Positions 29,429 through 40,900 of a stretch of DNA of 64,000 bases are shown here, piece after piece. Positions within the stretch are counted from its first letter, which is position 1, and every line of letters begins with the position of its first letter. This DNA is from Diacronema lutheri (lineage: Eukaryota; Haptophyta; Pavlovophyceae; Pavlovales; Pavlovaceae). The stretch covers positions 62,001 to 126,000 of the forward strand of contig JAGTXO010000061.1 in NCBI GenBank assembly GCA_019448385.1, given 5' to 3'. The notes beneath the pieces were generated by a model that saw nothing but the letters and a program-made list of their open reading frames with translations, was not told where the DNA came from and searched no databases. The translations under genes were made by a program, and so were the position numbers.

Positions 29429-30955
29429 TCAGCACAGCTTTGCCGCTGCGTGCATGTCCGCCGGAGTGTTGAAGCGGTACTCGTACGTGGTGAGGTCATA
29501 CATGATCGCCTCGTGCTTCTTGAAATGCGGCGCCGCGTCCTCGGTTGGCATCATGTAGGGCCCCGCCTTCATCGAGGGTAGCGAGCCGCCGTTCTTGACC
29601 ATGTCCTTGAGGAGGTGGCGGAAGTGCAGCCCCTTCTTCTGGTTCTTCTCGGAGTCGTCGCGCATGAGCAGCTGACCCACGCGCTCTGTTGCCTCCGCCC
29701 GCTTGGCCTCGACAAAGCTGCGCACGATCAGCGCGCTCGACTCGGCCGGCGCTGCGGACAGCTCGGCGCAGAGACGTTGGAGGGCCGCCGGCCGCGTCGT
29801 CACGCCGAACGCCGCCTCGCGCAGCTCGCGCGCCCCGACGAGCACATTGGACGCGTCGAGGTACGCGTCCGCCTCGGCGCGCGAGAAGTCGCCGAGCCAG
29901 AGGACCTTGCGCCGCTCTGGGTCGGGGTCGAGCCCGAGCGCGGCGCTGGCGTCGCTCAGCACGAGGATGGCGCGGCACGCGCGCGCGTCGTGCGCGAGGT
30001 ACTTGAGCGTCTGCACCGCCTCCTTGACGAGGCCGGGCTCCGTCGTCCGCTCGACCTCGACGACAAAAGTTGGCAGCCAGTCCTTGTCGCCCGTCCACCA
30101 GCGGCGCCACGAAGCCGCGGCCTCGCACATGCGCGCGAGCTGCGGCCGATCAACCTCCGCGTGGCGCGCGAGGCGGGGCATGCCAACGGCGGGGAGCAGC
30201 TTGCTGATGAGGTGCTCGCCCTTGGCGATGTCAACGTACGCAACGCCGCGCTTGCCGAGCACCGCGTGCACTGCGGCGCACGACTTGCCCGTCCCTTTCG
30301 GGCCGGCGACGATGCAAACGGTGCCGGGCGGAGCGCGCAGGTAGGCATCAAAGTGCTCCTCGACGGCCTCGCGCGAGACCCACGTGGCCTTCTCCGCGGG
30401 GCCGGTCGAGCGCAGCAGCCAGAACGCAAAGAGCGGCTCGTCAAACGCGGGCGTGAAGACCTCGAGCGCCACTGCGACACCCACAGCCGCGGCCGCAGCC
30501 CCAAACGGCGACGACGTGATGCGGCTGTAGAAGCTGCCGCCGCCAGCGCTGCCACCGTCGCCGTCGCCACCGGGCAACGGCTTTTGCGCGCTCGACGGCT
30601 GCGGCGGCTGCGGCGGGCGCTCTCCCGACTTGGGCATCGACTTGGGCATCGGCGTCGGCGATGGCGTCGGCGTCAGCCACGGTCCGGCGTGGACGCGCAG
30701 CTGCTCGAGCGTATCCGTGCGCACGGGCGCCGCGCCGTCCGCCGTCGCGCCGTCCGCGTTCGCCGCCGCCGGCCAGAGCGGCCTGATCTGCTCGCCGCCT
30801 GCATCGGCGCCTGCCGCTCCCGTGCCCACACGCGGCGTGTTGAGCTTGGTCTCCGCGATCGTGCGAGCGGCAACGAGCCGCGAGACACTGGCCGTGCGCT
30901 TGGACGTGCGCCCCGTGACCGCCGCAGCCGCCGCCGCACTGCGCCGCACCAGCAT
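29429..30955 (-). CDS. P-loop ATPase, copy C
   Basis: 508 aa with the same domain order as copy A; Walker A GPKGTGKS is kept. One extra Gly occurs in the tail (KAGPYMMPTEDAAP), shared with copy E. The middle is CEAAASWRRWWTGDKDW with EPGLVKEAVQ, and the tail is of the EATERVGQLLMRDDSEK type. It lies head to head with SRCR C and its 3' end faces the X block. Confidence 0.7.
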   Translation of the reverse strand: MLVRRSAAAAAAVTGRTSKRTASVSRLVAARTIAETKLNTPRVGTGAAGADAGGEQIRPLWPAAANADGATADGAAPVRTDTLEQLRVHAGPWLTPTPSPTPMPKSMPKSGERPPQPPQPSSAQKPLPGGDGDGGSAGGGSFYSRITSSPFGAAAAAVGVAVALEVFTPAFDEPLFAFWLLRSTGPAEKATWVSREAVEEHFDAYLRAPPGTVCIVAGPKGTGKSCAAVHAVLGKRGVAYVDIAKGEHLISKLLPAVGMPRLARHAEVDRPQLARMCEAAASWRRWWTGDKDWLPTFVVEVERTTEPGLVKEAVQTLKYLAHDARACRAILVLSDASAALGLDPDPERRKVLWLGDFSRAEADAYLDASNVLVGARELREAAFGVTTRPAALQRLCAELSAAPAESSALIVRSFVEAKRAEATERVGQLLMRDDSEKNQKKGLHFRHLLKDMVKNGGSLPSMKAGPYMMPTEDAAPHFKKHEAIMYDLTTYEYRFNTPADMHAAAKLC

Positions 30956-31217
30956 CGGTTGTACTTGGGCTCTCCCGGGCTCCCTTCCAACCCTTTGGGA
31001 TGGAGGCACTTCGCGTGGCGCGTCACCTCACGGTCAGGCGCGGCCGTCCACACCGGCCGCGCGCCTGCTCGCGCGCTCGCCCGCGCCGGCCGCGCAGAGC
31101 ACGGCCGCCATCGCGCCGGCGCGCGGGTAGCGGAGCCGTGGGGCGCCGCCGCCGTCCGCGTGCCCCGGCGGAGGCAGCTCGGAGGCGCGGACGAGGCGGC
31201 CGTCGAATCGGTCGTCG

Positions 31218-32410
31218 ATGAGCACCTCGTCTGGCGTGGCGAGCGCGCACGTCGCCGCGGCCTCCAGCGCCGCTAGCGCGCCCGTGCGTGCGCTCGCGTC
31301 CGCATCCGCGCCCGCCGCCGGCGCTGGCGTGGGTGGTTGAACGCCGTCGGTGGCGCGCGCGAGCGGCGGGAGCAGCTGCTTCTTGCGGCCGACAAGGTCA
31401 TCGACGGCCACGAGGAGCGGCGAAGCTTCCGGGCGAGCCGCGCGCGTACCCTGTGCGAGAGCTCCGTCGGTCCGTCGGCGCGGCGACGGTCGGCGCGGTA
31501 CGCCGCGTCGGCGAGGCTCGCCTCGGCTCGGCCGCGCAGCACGAGGTGCAAGCGCAGCTCTCCAGCTGCATCGACCAGGTGCGCGCGCGCCCGTGCGCAC
31601 CACGCGCGCATGCGCGCGCGCTGCCGCGCGTTCCGAGTGGGCGCTGTCACCTGCCTGCCGCCCGCCGTCGCGAGCCGTCCGTGCCCGTGCGCGCGACCGC
31701 TCGCCGCGCATCGCCCTGCCCGCCCTCGCCACTCACCGCCGCCGCTTCGATCATCCGATCGCGCGCGCGCCGCGCGACGCGATGCGCATCGATTCGGCGC
31801 TCAGTTGTCTGAGCGCGCCGAGCCGCGCGAAGGCGACGTCCGGCTCTCAAACTACCCGCGCGGCTCGCTCGAGGTCTTCGCCGCAGACCGGCGGGGCGCG
31901 GTGTGCGAGAGCGGCTTTGCGGAGCGCGCGGCCAACGTTGTCTGCGCGCAACTCGGCTACGTACGCGCTCCGCCGCCGCCTCGCGCGCCCAGGCCCGCCT
32001 GCGTCGCCGGCTCGCGCGCGCGCGCGCGCGCTCGCGCCACGCCCAAACCTGCCTCTCGCACGCGCGCCCGCAGGAGTACGTGCAGGACGCGTACGCGCAC
32101 GCCCCGGCCTTCTCGGAGCACGTCGCTCTGTCTGAGGTGCAGTGTCAGGGCGGCGAGACGTCACTCGCGGCATGCGCGCTCGCGCGCGCGCGCGTCGAGC
32201 CGAGCAGCGGCGATGGCGCGTGCGCGGAGGGCGATCGGCTGGTGGGCATCGCGTGCGGGCCGGCGACGCGCGCCCCAACCTGGGCTCGAGGTGTGCTACA
32301 TGAGCGAGCACGGGCAGCGGCAGTGCTGGAACGTGGGCGGGTACGGCACGGACGCGACGATGGTGTCCGGGAGGAGAGGGCGCCCGGCGCATGCCGGCTT
32401 GACGAGGTGA
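31218..32410 (+). CDS. SRCR-domain protein gene, copy C (spliced)
   Basis: Reference copy for the splice model. An upstream exon ends ...QAQLSSCIDQ at 31578; intron 31579-31804 is GTGCGC..TCAG. The first domain exon is 31805-31960 (LSERAEPREGDVRLSNYPRG to VVCAQLGY); intron 31961-32073 is GTACGC..GCAG. The second domain exon starts at 32074 (EYVQDAYAHAP to LVGIAC). All junctions used are phase 0 and the open frames change exactly at these sites. The proposed start is ATG 31218 (MSTSSGVASAHV). In the unit D copy, 22 bp are missing between this ATG and the middle exon, which fits an intron there. The 3' end is unresolved: PGLEVCYMSEHGQRQCWNVG continues in another frame. Confidence 0.6.
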
Positions 32411-32686
32411 TCGCGCTGCGGTGGGTCCGGTCAGAACAGGCATCCGCCGCGCGCGCTTGGCGCCCTCGGCCCAACCCTGGGTTGGCATTCCTGTCTCTGC
32501 CTCAGAGTCACTCATCAGTCACTCATCAGTGCCTGACACGGACTGAGTCTGTCAGACAGAGTTGAGACTTGACGGAGTCATATGGACTAAGTGACAAGAC
32601 CTACGCCTCTCTTCTGAATTCACACTGACGCGCGGGCGATGGAAAGATGTGCAAGTGCACACGTGCAGTCGCGATGCGCCCACTGC

Positions 32687-34210
32687 TCAGCACAGCTTTG
32701 CCGCTGCGTGCATGTCCGCCGGAGTGTTGAAGCGGTACTCGTACGTGGTGAGGTCGTATATGATCGCCTCGTACTCCTTGAAATGCGGCGCCGCGTGCTT
32801 AATGGGCATCATGTAGGGCGCCTCCATGTGGTGGAGCGAGCCGCCGTTCTTGACCATGTCATTGAGGAGGTGGCGGAAGTGCAGGCCCTTCTTCTGGCTC
32901 TTCTTGGAGTCGTCGCAGAGGAGCAGCAGGCTGACGCGGCTCTCCGCCTCCGCCCGCTTGGCCTCGACAAAGCTGCGCACGATCGGCGCGCTCGACTCGG
33001 CCGGCGCTGCGGACAGCTCGGCGCAGAGACGTTGGAGGGCCGCCGGCCGCGTCGTCACGCCGAACACCGCCTCGCGCAGCTCGCGCGCCCCGACGAGCAC
33101 ATTGGACGCGTCGAGGTACGCGTCCGCCTCGGCGCGCAAGAAGTCGCCGAGCCAGAGGACCTTGCGCCGCTCTGGGTCGGGGTCGAGCCCGAGCGCGGCG
33201 CTGGCGTCGCTCAGCACGAGGATGGCGCGGCACGCGCGCGCGTCGTGCGCGAGGTACTTGAGGGTCTGCACCGCCTCCTTGACGAGGCCGGGCTCCGTCG
33301 TCCGCTCGACCTCGACGACAAAAGTTGGCAGCCAGTCCTTGTCGCCCGTCCACCAGCGGCGCCACGAAGCCGCGGCCTCGCACATGCGCGCGAGCTGCGG
33401 CCGATCAACCTCCGCGTGGCGCGCGAGGCGGGGCATGCCAACGGCGGGGAGCAGCTTGCTGATGAGGTGCTCGCCCTTGGCGATGTCAACGTACGCAACG
33501 CCGCGCTTGCCGAGCACCGCGTGCACTGCGGCGCACGACTTGCCCGTCCCTTTCGGGCCGGCGACGATGCAAACGGTGCCGGGCGGAGCGCGCAGGTAGG
33601 CATCAAAGTGCTCCTCGACGGCCTCGCGCGAGACCCACGTGGCCTTCTCCGCGGGGCCGGTCGAGCGCAGCAGCCAGAACGCAAAGAGCGGCTCGTCAAA
33701 CGCGGGCGTGAAGACCTCGAGCGCCACTGCGACACCCACAGCCGCGGCCGCAGCCCCAAACGGCGACGACGTGATGCGGCTGTAGAAGCTGCCGCCGCCA
33801 GCGCTGCCACCGTCGCCGTCGCCACCGGGCAACGGCTTTTGCGCGCTCGACGGCTGCGGCGGCTGCGGCGGGCGCTCTCCCGACTTGGGCATCGACTTGG
33901 GCATCGGCGTCGGCGATGGCGTCGGCGTCAGCCACGGTCCGGCGTGGACGCGCAGCTGCTCGAGCGTATCCGTGCGCACGGGCGCCGCGCCGTCCGCCGT
34001 CGCGCCGTCCGCGTTCGCCGCCGCCGGCCAGAGCGGCCTGATCTGCTCGCCGCCTGCATCGGCGCCTGCCGCTCCCGTGCCCACACGCGGCGTGTTGAGC
34101 TTGGTCTCCGCGATCGTGCGAGCGGCAACGAGCCGCGAGACACTGGCCGTGCGCTTGGACGTGCGCCCCGTGACCGCCGCAGCCGCCGCCGCACTCCGTC
34201 GCACCAGCAT
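32687..34210 (-). CDS. P-loop ATPase, copy D
   Basis: 507 aa, Walker A intact. The first three quarters match copies A and C, while the tail is a different type (ESRVSLLLLCDDSKKSQKK, HHMEAPYMMPIKHAAP, YEAIIYDL) shared with copies F and G. The switch inside one open frame is the clearest sign of recombination between paralogues. Confidence 0.7.
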   Translation of the reverse strand: MLVRRSAAAAAAVTGRTSKRTASVSRLVAARTIAETKLNTPRVGTGAAGADAGGEQIRPLWPAAANADGATADGAAPVRTDTLEQLRVHAGPWLTPTPSPTPMPKSMPKSGERPPQPPQPSSAQKPLPGGDGDGGSAGGGSFYSRITSSPFGAAAAAVGVAVALEVFTPAFDEPLFAFWLLRSTGPAEKATWVSREAVEEHFDAYLRAPPGTVCIVAGPKGTGKSCAAVHAVLGKRGVAYVDIAKGEHLISKLLPAVGMPRLARHAEVDRPQLARMCEAAASWRRWWTGDKDWLPTFVVEVERTTEPGLVKEAVQTLKYLAHDARACRAILVLSDASAALGLDPDPERRKVLWLGDFLRAEADAYLDASNVLVGARELREAVFGVTTRPAALQRLCAELSAAPAESSAPIVRSFVEAKRAEAESRVSLLLLCDDSKKSQKKGLHFRHLLNDMVKNGGSLHHMEAPYMMPIKHAAPHFKEYEAIIYDLTTYEYRFNTPADMHAAAKLC

Positions 34211-34472
34211 CGGTGGTACTCGGGCTCTCCCGGGCTCCCTTCCAACCCTTTGGGATGGAGGCACTTCGCGTGGCGCGTCACCTCACGGTCAGGCGCGGCC
34301 GTCCACACCGGCCGCGCGCCTGCTCGCGCGCTCGCCCGCGCCGGCCGCGCAGAGCACGGCCGCCATCGCGCCGGCGCGCGGGTAGCGGAGCCGTGGGGCG
34401 CCGCCGCCGTCCGCGTGCCCCGGCGGAGGCAGCTCGGAGGCGCGGACGAGGCGGCCGTCGAATCGGTCGTCG

Positions 34473-35637
34473 ATGAGCACCTCGTCTGGCGTGGCGAGCG
34501 CGCACGTCGCCGCGGCCTCCAGCGCCGCTAGCGCGCCCGTGCGTGCGCTCGCGTCCGCGTCCGCGCCCGCCGCCGGCGCTGGCGTGGGTGGTTGAACGCC
34601 GGGAGCAGCTGCTTCTTGCGGCCGACAAGGTCATCGACGGCCACGAGGAGCGGCGAAGCTTCCGGGCGAACCGCGCGCGTACCCTGTGCGAGAGCTCCGT
34701 CGGTCCGTCGGCGCGGCGACGGTCGGCGCGGTACGCCGCGTCGGCGAGGCTCGCCTCGGCTCGGCCGCGCAGCACGAGGTGCAAGCGCAGCTCTCCAGCT
34801 GCATCGACCAGGTGCGCGCGCGCCCGTGCGCACCACGCGCGCATGCGCGCGCGCTGCCGCGCGTTCCGAGTGGGCGCTGTCACCTGCCTGCCGCCCGCCG
34901 TCGCGAGCCGTCCGTGCCCGTGCGCGCGACCGCTCGCCGCGCATCGCCCTGCCCGCCCTCGCCACTCACCGCCGCCGCTTCGATCATCCGATCGCGCGCG
35001 CGCCGCGCGACGCGATGCGCATCGATTCGGCGCTCAGTTGTCTGAGCGCGCCGAGCCGCGCGAAGGCGACGTCCGGCTCTCAAACTACCCGCGCGGCTCG
35101 CTCGAGGTCTTCGCCGCAGACCGGCGGGGCGCGGTGTGCGAGAGCGGCTTTGCGGAGCGCGCGGCCAACGTTGTCTGCGCGCAACTCGGCTACGTACGCG
35201 CTCCGCCGCCGCCTCGCGCGCCCAGGCCCGCCTGCGTCGCCGGCTCGCGCGCGCGCGCGCGCGCTCGCGCCACGCCCAAACCTGCCTCTCGCACGCGCGC
35301 CCGCAGGAGTACGTGCAGGACGCGTACGCGCACGCCCCGGCCTTCTCGGAGCACGTCGCTCTGTCTGAGGTGCAGTGTCAGGGCGGCGAGACGTCACTCG
35401 CGGCATGCGCGCTCGCGCGCGCGCGCGTCGAGCCGAGCAGCGGCGATGGCGCGTGCGCGGAGGGCGATCGGCTGGTGGGCATCGCGTGCGGGCCGGCGAC
35501 GCGCGCCCCAACCTGGGCTCGAGGTGTGCTACATGAGCGAGCACGGGCAGCGGCAGTGCTGGAACGTGGGCGGGTACGGCACGGACGCGACGATGGTGTG
35601 GAGAGGGCGCCCGGCGCATGCCGGCTTGACGAGGTGA
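34473..35637 (+). CDS. SRCR-domain protein gene, copy D (spliced)
   Basis: Domain exons are 35038-35193 and the one starting at 35307, with donor and acceptor as in copy C. This copy lacks 22 bp near 34600, downstream of the proposed ATG (34473-34475). The loss is not a multiple of three and does not touch the domain exons, so it is best explained as lying in an intron; if that region were coding, this copy would be damaged. Confidence 0.55.
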
Positions 35638-35913
35638 TCGCGCTGCGGTGGGTCCGGTCAGAACAGGCATCCGCCGCGCGCGCTTGGCGCCCTCGGCCCA
35701 ACCCTGGGTTGGCATTCCTGTCTCTGCCTCAGAGTCACTCATCAGTCACTCATCAGTGCCTGACACGGACTGAGTCTGTCAGACAGTCTTGAGACTTGAC
35801 GGAGTCATATGGACTAAGTGACAAGACCTACGCCTCTCTTCTGAATTCAAACTGACGCGCGGGCGATGGAAAGATGTGCGAGTGCACACGTGCAGGCGCG
35901 ATGCGCCCACTGC

Positions 35914-37479
35914 TCAGCACAGCTTTGCCGCTGCGTGCATGTCCGCCGGAGTGTTGAAGCGGTACTCGTACGTGGTGAGGTCGTACATGATCGCCTCGTG
36001 CTTCTTGAAATGCGGCGCCGCGTCCTCGGTTGGCATCATGTAGGGCCCCGCCTTCATCGAGGGTAGCGAGCCGCCGTTCTTGACCATGTCCTTGAGGAGG
36101 TGGCGGAAGTGCAGCCCCTTCTTCTGGTTCTTCTCGGAGTCGTCGCGCATGAGCAGCTGACCCACGCGCTCTGTTGCCTCCGCCCGCTTGGCCTCGACAA
36201 AGCTGCGCACGATCAGCGCGCTCGACTCGGCCGGCGCTGCGGACAGCTGGGCGCAGAGACGTTGAAGGGCCGCCGGCCGCGTCGTCACGCCGAACACCGC
36301 CTCGCGCAGCTCACGCGCCCCGACGAGCACATTGGACGCGTCGAGGTACGCGTCCGCCTCGGCGCGCAAGAAGTCGCCGAGCCAGAGGACCTTGCGCCGC
36401 TCTGGGTCGGGGTCGAGCCCGAGCGCGGCGCTGGCGTCGCTCAGCACGAGGATGGCGCGGCACGCGCGCGCGTCGTGCGCGAGGTACTTGAGCGTCTGCA
36501 CCGCGTCTTTGACGAGCCCGGGGTCCGTCGTCCGCTCGACCTCGACGACGAAGGTGGGCAGCCAGCCCTTGTCGCCCGTCCACCAGCGTCGCCACCCGGC
36601 TGCGGCCTTGCACATGCGCGCAAGCTGCGTCTCGTCGAGCCCCGCGTGGCGCGGGAGGTTGGGCATGCCCACGGCGCGAAGCAGCTTGCTGTTGAGGCGC
36701 TCGTCCTTGACGCGCACGCACGCCACGCCGCGCAGGTCGCGCACCGCGTGCACTGCGGCGCACGACTTGCCCGTCCCTTTCGGGCCGGCAACGATGCAAA
36801 CGATGCCGGGCGGAGCGCTCAGGTAGGCATCAAAGTGCTCCTCGACCGCCTCGCGCGAGACCCACGTGGCCTCCTCCGCGGGGCCGGTCGAGCGCAGCAG
36901 CCAGAACGCAAAGAGCGGCTCGTCAAACGCGGGCGTGAAGACCTCGAGCGCCACTGCGACGCCAACAGCCGCGGCCGCAGCTCCAAACGGCGACGACGTG
37001 ATGCGGCTGTAGAAGCTGCCGCCACCCGCGCTGCCACCGTCGCCATCTCCGCCGGGCTTCTGCTTTTGCGCGGTCGGCGGCTGCGGCGGCTGCGGCGGGC
37101 GATCTCGCGACTCGGGCATGGGCATCGGCCTCGGCCTCGGCGTCGGCGTTGGCGACGACTGCGGTACGGCGTCGACGCACGGCTGCTCGAGCGGATCCTT
37201 GCGCAAGGGCGCCGCGCCGCCCGCCGTCGCGCCGTCCGACTTCGCCGCCCCCAGCCTGAGCGGCCTGATCTCCTCGCCAGCGGCACCGGCGCCTGCCGCT
37301 CCGATTCCCACGCGCGGCGCGTCGAGCTTGGTCTCCGCTGACGTGCGAGCGGATACGAGCTGCGAGACACGGGCCGCGAGCTTGGACGTGCGCCCGGCCG
37401 CGGTGCGCTGCACCAACGAGAGGCGAATGAGCATGGCAGACGGTGCGAATCGCCGCTTTGTGCAGCCGCCGATGAGCAT
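35914..37479 (-). CDS. P-loop ATPase, copy E (divergent N terminus, no SRCR partner)
   Basis: 521 aa from ATG 37479, or 506 aa from the second Met (MLIRLSLVQRTAAGRTSK), which aligns with the start of the other copies and is the likelier start. N-terminal and linker sequence differ from copies A-D, G and H. Between Walker A (GPKGTGKS) and Walker B it has a distinct block: VRDLRGVACVRVKDERLNSK, and NLPRHAGLDETQL. The tail is of the EATERVGQLLMRDDSEK type. The basic, Arg/Ala-rich start again looks like a targeting peptide. The upstream region leads into the R repeat instead of an SRCR gene. Confidence 0.7.
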   Translation of the reverse strand: MLIGGCTKRRFAPSAMLIRLSLVQRTAAGRTSKLAARVSQLVSARTSAETKLDAPRVGIGAAGAGAAGEEIRPLRLGAAKSDGATAGGAAPLRKDPLEQPCVDAVPQSSPTPTPRPRPMPMPESRDRPPQPPQPPTAQKQKPGGDGDGGSAGGGSFYSRITSSPFGAAAAAVGVAVALEVFTPAFDEPLFAFWLLRSTGPAEEATWVSREAVEEHFDAYLSAPPGIVCIVAGPKGTGKSCAAVHAVRDLRGVACVRVKDERLNSKLLRAVGMPNLPRHAGLDETQLARMCKAAAGWRRWWTGDKGWLPTFVVEVERTTDPGLVKDAVQTLKYLAHDARACRAILVLSDASAALGLDPDPERRKVLWLGDFLRAEADAYLDASNVLVGARELREAVFGVTTRPAALQRLCAQLSAAPAESSALIVRSFVEAKRAEATERVGQLLMRDDSEKNQKKGLHFRHLLKDMVKNGGSLPSMKAGPYMMPTEDAAPHFKKHEAIMYDLTTYEYRFNTPADMHAAAKLC

Positions 37480-37544
37480 GGCTTATCTGGCTTTTGTCTG
37501 GTCGCCCCGACCCGGGACAGTGTCCACTTTGTGTGTTGTATGTG

Positions 37545-37686
37545 TTGGTACGAATCCGAGGAACGCACGAATCTCGAGACTCGTCAACCAGTCTCGAGAT
37601 TCGTACAGGAGTGTACGAATCTTGGCACTGGTCGACGAGTCTCGAGACTGGTGTGCAAATCTCGAGATGCGTATCTCGAAGCGCAT
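37545..37686 (+). repeat. R repeat, copy 2
   Basis: Hairpin-rich repeat with several tctcgaga palindromes, including the perfect stem pair gaatctcgagact / agtctcgagattc. It sits upstream of ATPase E and, in inverted orientation, upstream of ATPase F; the intervening ~65 bp (cgggacagtgtccactttg) are also shared by E and F. Confidence 0.75.
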
Positions 37687-37989
37687 AAGGGGGCGCTGCC
37701 CTGGGGCTGGAGACCCCGCCGGGGGGCGGGGGGCCGTTTTTCCGTATGCCGGACAATGAGAACACGGAGTCGAGGCTCGAGGCACCGAGGCCTGCCGGCC
37801 GGGTTTGAGGCTCTGCGGCGTCTTGGCTGTCTCGGCGTGTGGCAGTGGCGAGGGCCGGCGGCCGGTGCAGGACCAGGTCGAGGTTGCCGACCGGGTGCGA
37901 GGCGAGGGCCGGCGGTGGGTGGAGGGCCAGGCGCTGGGAGGCGGGCAAGCGTAGCGTTCAGGCAGTCGCGGTGCGAGGGGGAGCGCGCG
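37687..37989. other. Unassigned stretch between R repeat and Helitron fragment
   Basis: GC-rich with repeated gagggccggcg words; no gene recognised. It replaces the part of the Helitron protein where the Rep catalytic domain would be expected. Confidence 0.3.
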
Positions 37990-40900
37990 CACGGCGGCCA
38001 CGCCGCGGTCGGTCCGACGGCGCGAGCGGCGGCGCGATCGAGGACGGTCGCCGTGCCCGCGTTGGCGCGTCGAGAAGGGCACACTCGAGCCCGCCAGGTC
38101 GATGAACTGCATGGCCTGCGCGACGACAGCGCGCGCACCCGGGCCGTCGGGCTTGCGGCGTGCGATTTTGAGGTTGGTGGCAAACTGCTGGTCGTTCACG
38201 AGTGCGACGAACGTGTCGAAGGCGCCGGGATCAGTGCGCACGCGCGTGGACACGGTCAAGTTGACGGCGTGGCGCAGGCGCATGTCGGCCAGCGTGAACA
38301 CGAGCGGCAGCGTCTGGCTGAAGCGGTTGTCGAAGTAGAGCAGCATGTGCTGTGTCTGGCGTGCGTCGACTGCGCGACCGGGCGTGATGCCACGGCGCAG
38401 TGGAAAAGGCGGCCAGAAGGTGTCGTACAGCGCGGCTGCGGCGCCGCCGTAGTCGTCGCGCGGCGTTTCGCCGCGCTGCTGCGTGCACGGCTTCGCGCCG
38501 GCGGGTGCGCCAGCGGGCGCGTGTTCGGAAGCGTTGGCGGCCTGCGCCACCGCCATCGCTGGGTTGTCGGGTGAGACAGCCGTGGCGATGGCGGCAAGCA
38601 CCTGGCCCATGCTCTGCGCGGGCGCGGCGAGCGCGCCGAACGTGAGCATCTCGGGGGCGTCGTCCGCCTCCGCGCGTGCGGCGGCGGCGACCTCCTCGGG
38701 GTCGGCTGCGCGGGCCTGCGCGGCGCTCGTGGCGTGCGCGCGCACGCCTGCCACGTCCGTGCCGTCGCACACGCGCTCGAGCGTTTCGTCGTGCGAGACG
38801 CGCGCGTTGGCCACGATGTGCTTCTGAATGCCGTGCAGCGCGACGAGGGCCTCGAGCTGGGCGAGCGGCGGCGGCGCTTTGTTGCCGTGCAGCGCGTGCC
38901 GCAGCGCGAGGAAGTTGTGCACGACGCACGCGTCGAGGCGCAGGTCGGGCACGTGCAGCGCCGCGCGCTCGAGCGCGGTGCGCCGCCCGGCGGGCCCGAC
39001 GAAGAGCACGCGTACGTGCGCGAGCGCGCCCTTGATGGCGTCGAGTCCAAAATTTTGCGCCGGCGGGCAGGTCGACGCGCTCGTGCGGGAAGATGACCAC
39101 GCGGCCGCGCAGCCGCTCGCGCGCGATCGCGTCGCCGGAGTAGGCGATCACCTTGACCGTCACCATGTGCGCGCGGCACGAGCCGAGTGCGAGCATCTCA
39201 AGCGTCGACGGCGTAACGATGACGCCGCGCGCGCGCAGCGCGGAGGCGCGGCCGTAGTCGTCGCCGTGCGCGATGGAGCCGTACGGCGCGTCCTCCGTGT
39301 AGAGGCCGTCGCCGCTGTTGAACGCCGGCGGCGGCGGCTCAGCTGCGGCGGCAAGCGGCGGCGGCGGCGGCGACGCGACAGGCGCGGCATGCGCGGCGGG
39401 CGCGGCGGGCGGCGGCCGCGGCGGCGGCCTCTGCGGCAGCGGCAGGGGCGGCGGTGGCCACGGCGAGAGCGCAGGCAATGCGGCAGGCGCTGCGCTCGCA
39501 GGCGGAGGTGCGATTGGCGGATGCCGCGGCGCATCCGCAGCCGACGGCGCGGCCGGCTGCGCGGCGGAGGGCGGGTCGGCCTGTTGGCGTGGCGCGCGGC
39601 GCTTGTTGTCGGCGCATGTCCTGCACACGTCGCATCCGCCGTCGTCGCCGACTGCGTCCGGCACAGCGTGGAAGGTGCGACCGTTGCGCACGCGCGCTGT
39701 GATTGGCGAGTACGAGCTGCCCACGCGCACGAGCAGGTTGATGCGCGGCTTGGCGTCGAGGCGGGCGAGCGCGCCGGCGTCGACGACCATCCAGTGGTTG
39801 TTGGGCAGGTGATCGAGCTGCCAGCGGACGTATGCCGCGTCAGGGTCGCGCAGGCCACACGCCGCGCAGACGAGCATGCGCACCACGCCGTTGGCCTTGT
39901 GGAAGGCGGCCACGCGCGCGAGCATCTCCTCGTCGCTGACGTGGAAGAACTTGTCGATGTCAGCGTGCACGAGGGCCTTGACGCGGACGTACTGGGCGGT
40001 GCCGGGCCCGCGGCGCGCAGGCGCGACGAGTTCTGCAGGATGGGCGCGACTCCGGCGGCGTAGAGGTCGTGCACCATCGCATCGGCCGAGTCGTCGCGCG
40101 CGTTCGCAGGGCGCGGCATCGCCCTGGCGAGCGCGCATGCGAGCGCGCGGCCGTCGTCCGATTGGTCCGCCGCGGCGACGGCGAGCACGCCTTTGGCGAC
40201 GCCCCAGGCCTTGGGGATGGTGCGTTGGCCGTCTATGGCGCGCCCGGCCACGCGCCCGCCGAGCCGATTCCCGAAGGCGCAGCGCAGCTCGAGGAGCGCG
40301 AGCCGCGTGCAAATTGCGGCGGGCGCATCTGGCATGGTGGCGAGCAGGCGCGCGAGGTGTCCGAACGCGTGGGCGCCAAGCTCGCAGAGCAGCAGCGGCA
40401 CCGGGCCGTCAAGCACAAGCGGCCCGGCGGATGCAAGCGCGAGAGCGTGCGTTAGGGCGTCGTCGAGCTCGCGAGCACCACAAATGGAGCCTTCGGCGGC
40501 GGCGTCGCGCACGCGCATGATCACGGCCTGCACTGCGCGTTGCGCGTTGTGCAAGCGGCCAACGTACGGTCGCAGCGCAGGCAAGCCGCCCATGCCCTCG
40601 CCGTGCATGAGGCGCAAGTCCAGCAAGTGCAGGCGAATGGCGGTCTGGTTGTGCGCATGGCGCAGGCTGGAGAGGCATGCGCGCAGAGTCGCGTACTGCG
40701 CCCGGCCGAGGGCACGCTCGAGTCGACCGGCGGCGTCGGCGGCGGGAGCACGCCCTGCGGTGAGGGAGGTGCTGGCGCCGGCGTGCGTGGTGCCAGGCGC
40801 GGCGCTGCCGGTCGTGTCTGTCGCGTCGTCTGCCGTGCCCAGAGTGCGCGCGCCGCCGCCGCGCGCAGCCACGTGCGCAGCGGTCGGTGCCCGACGTTGG

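Larger units (their letters stand above)
29215..37500 (-). repeat. Array II: two SRCR/ATPase units plus a solo ATPase, minus orientation
   Basis: In inverted orientation to arrays I and III the order from the left is X block (29215-29428), ATPase C, SRCR C, ATPase D, SRCR D, ATPase E. Unit spacing is about 3.26 kb. The third ATPase (E) has a different upstream region and no SRCR partner. Its gene-proximal flank continues into the R repeat at 37545-37686. Confidence 0.85.
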
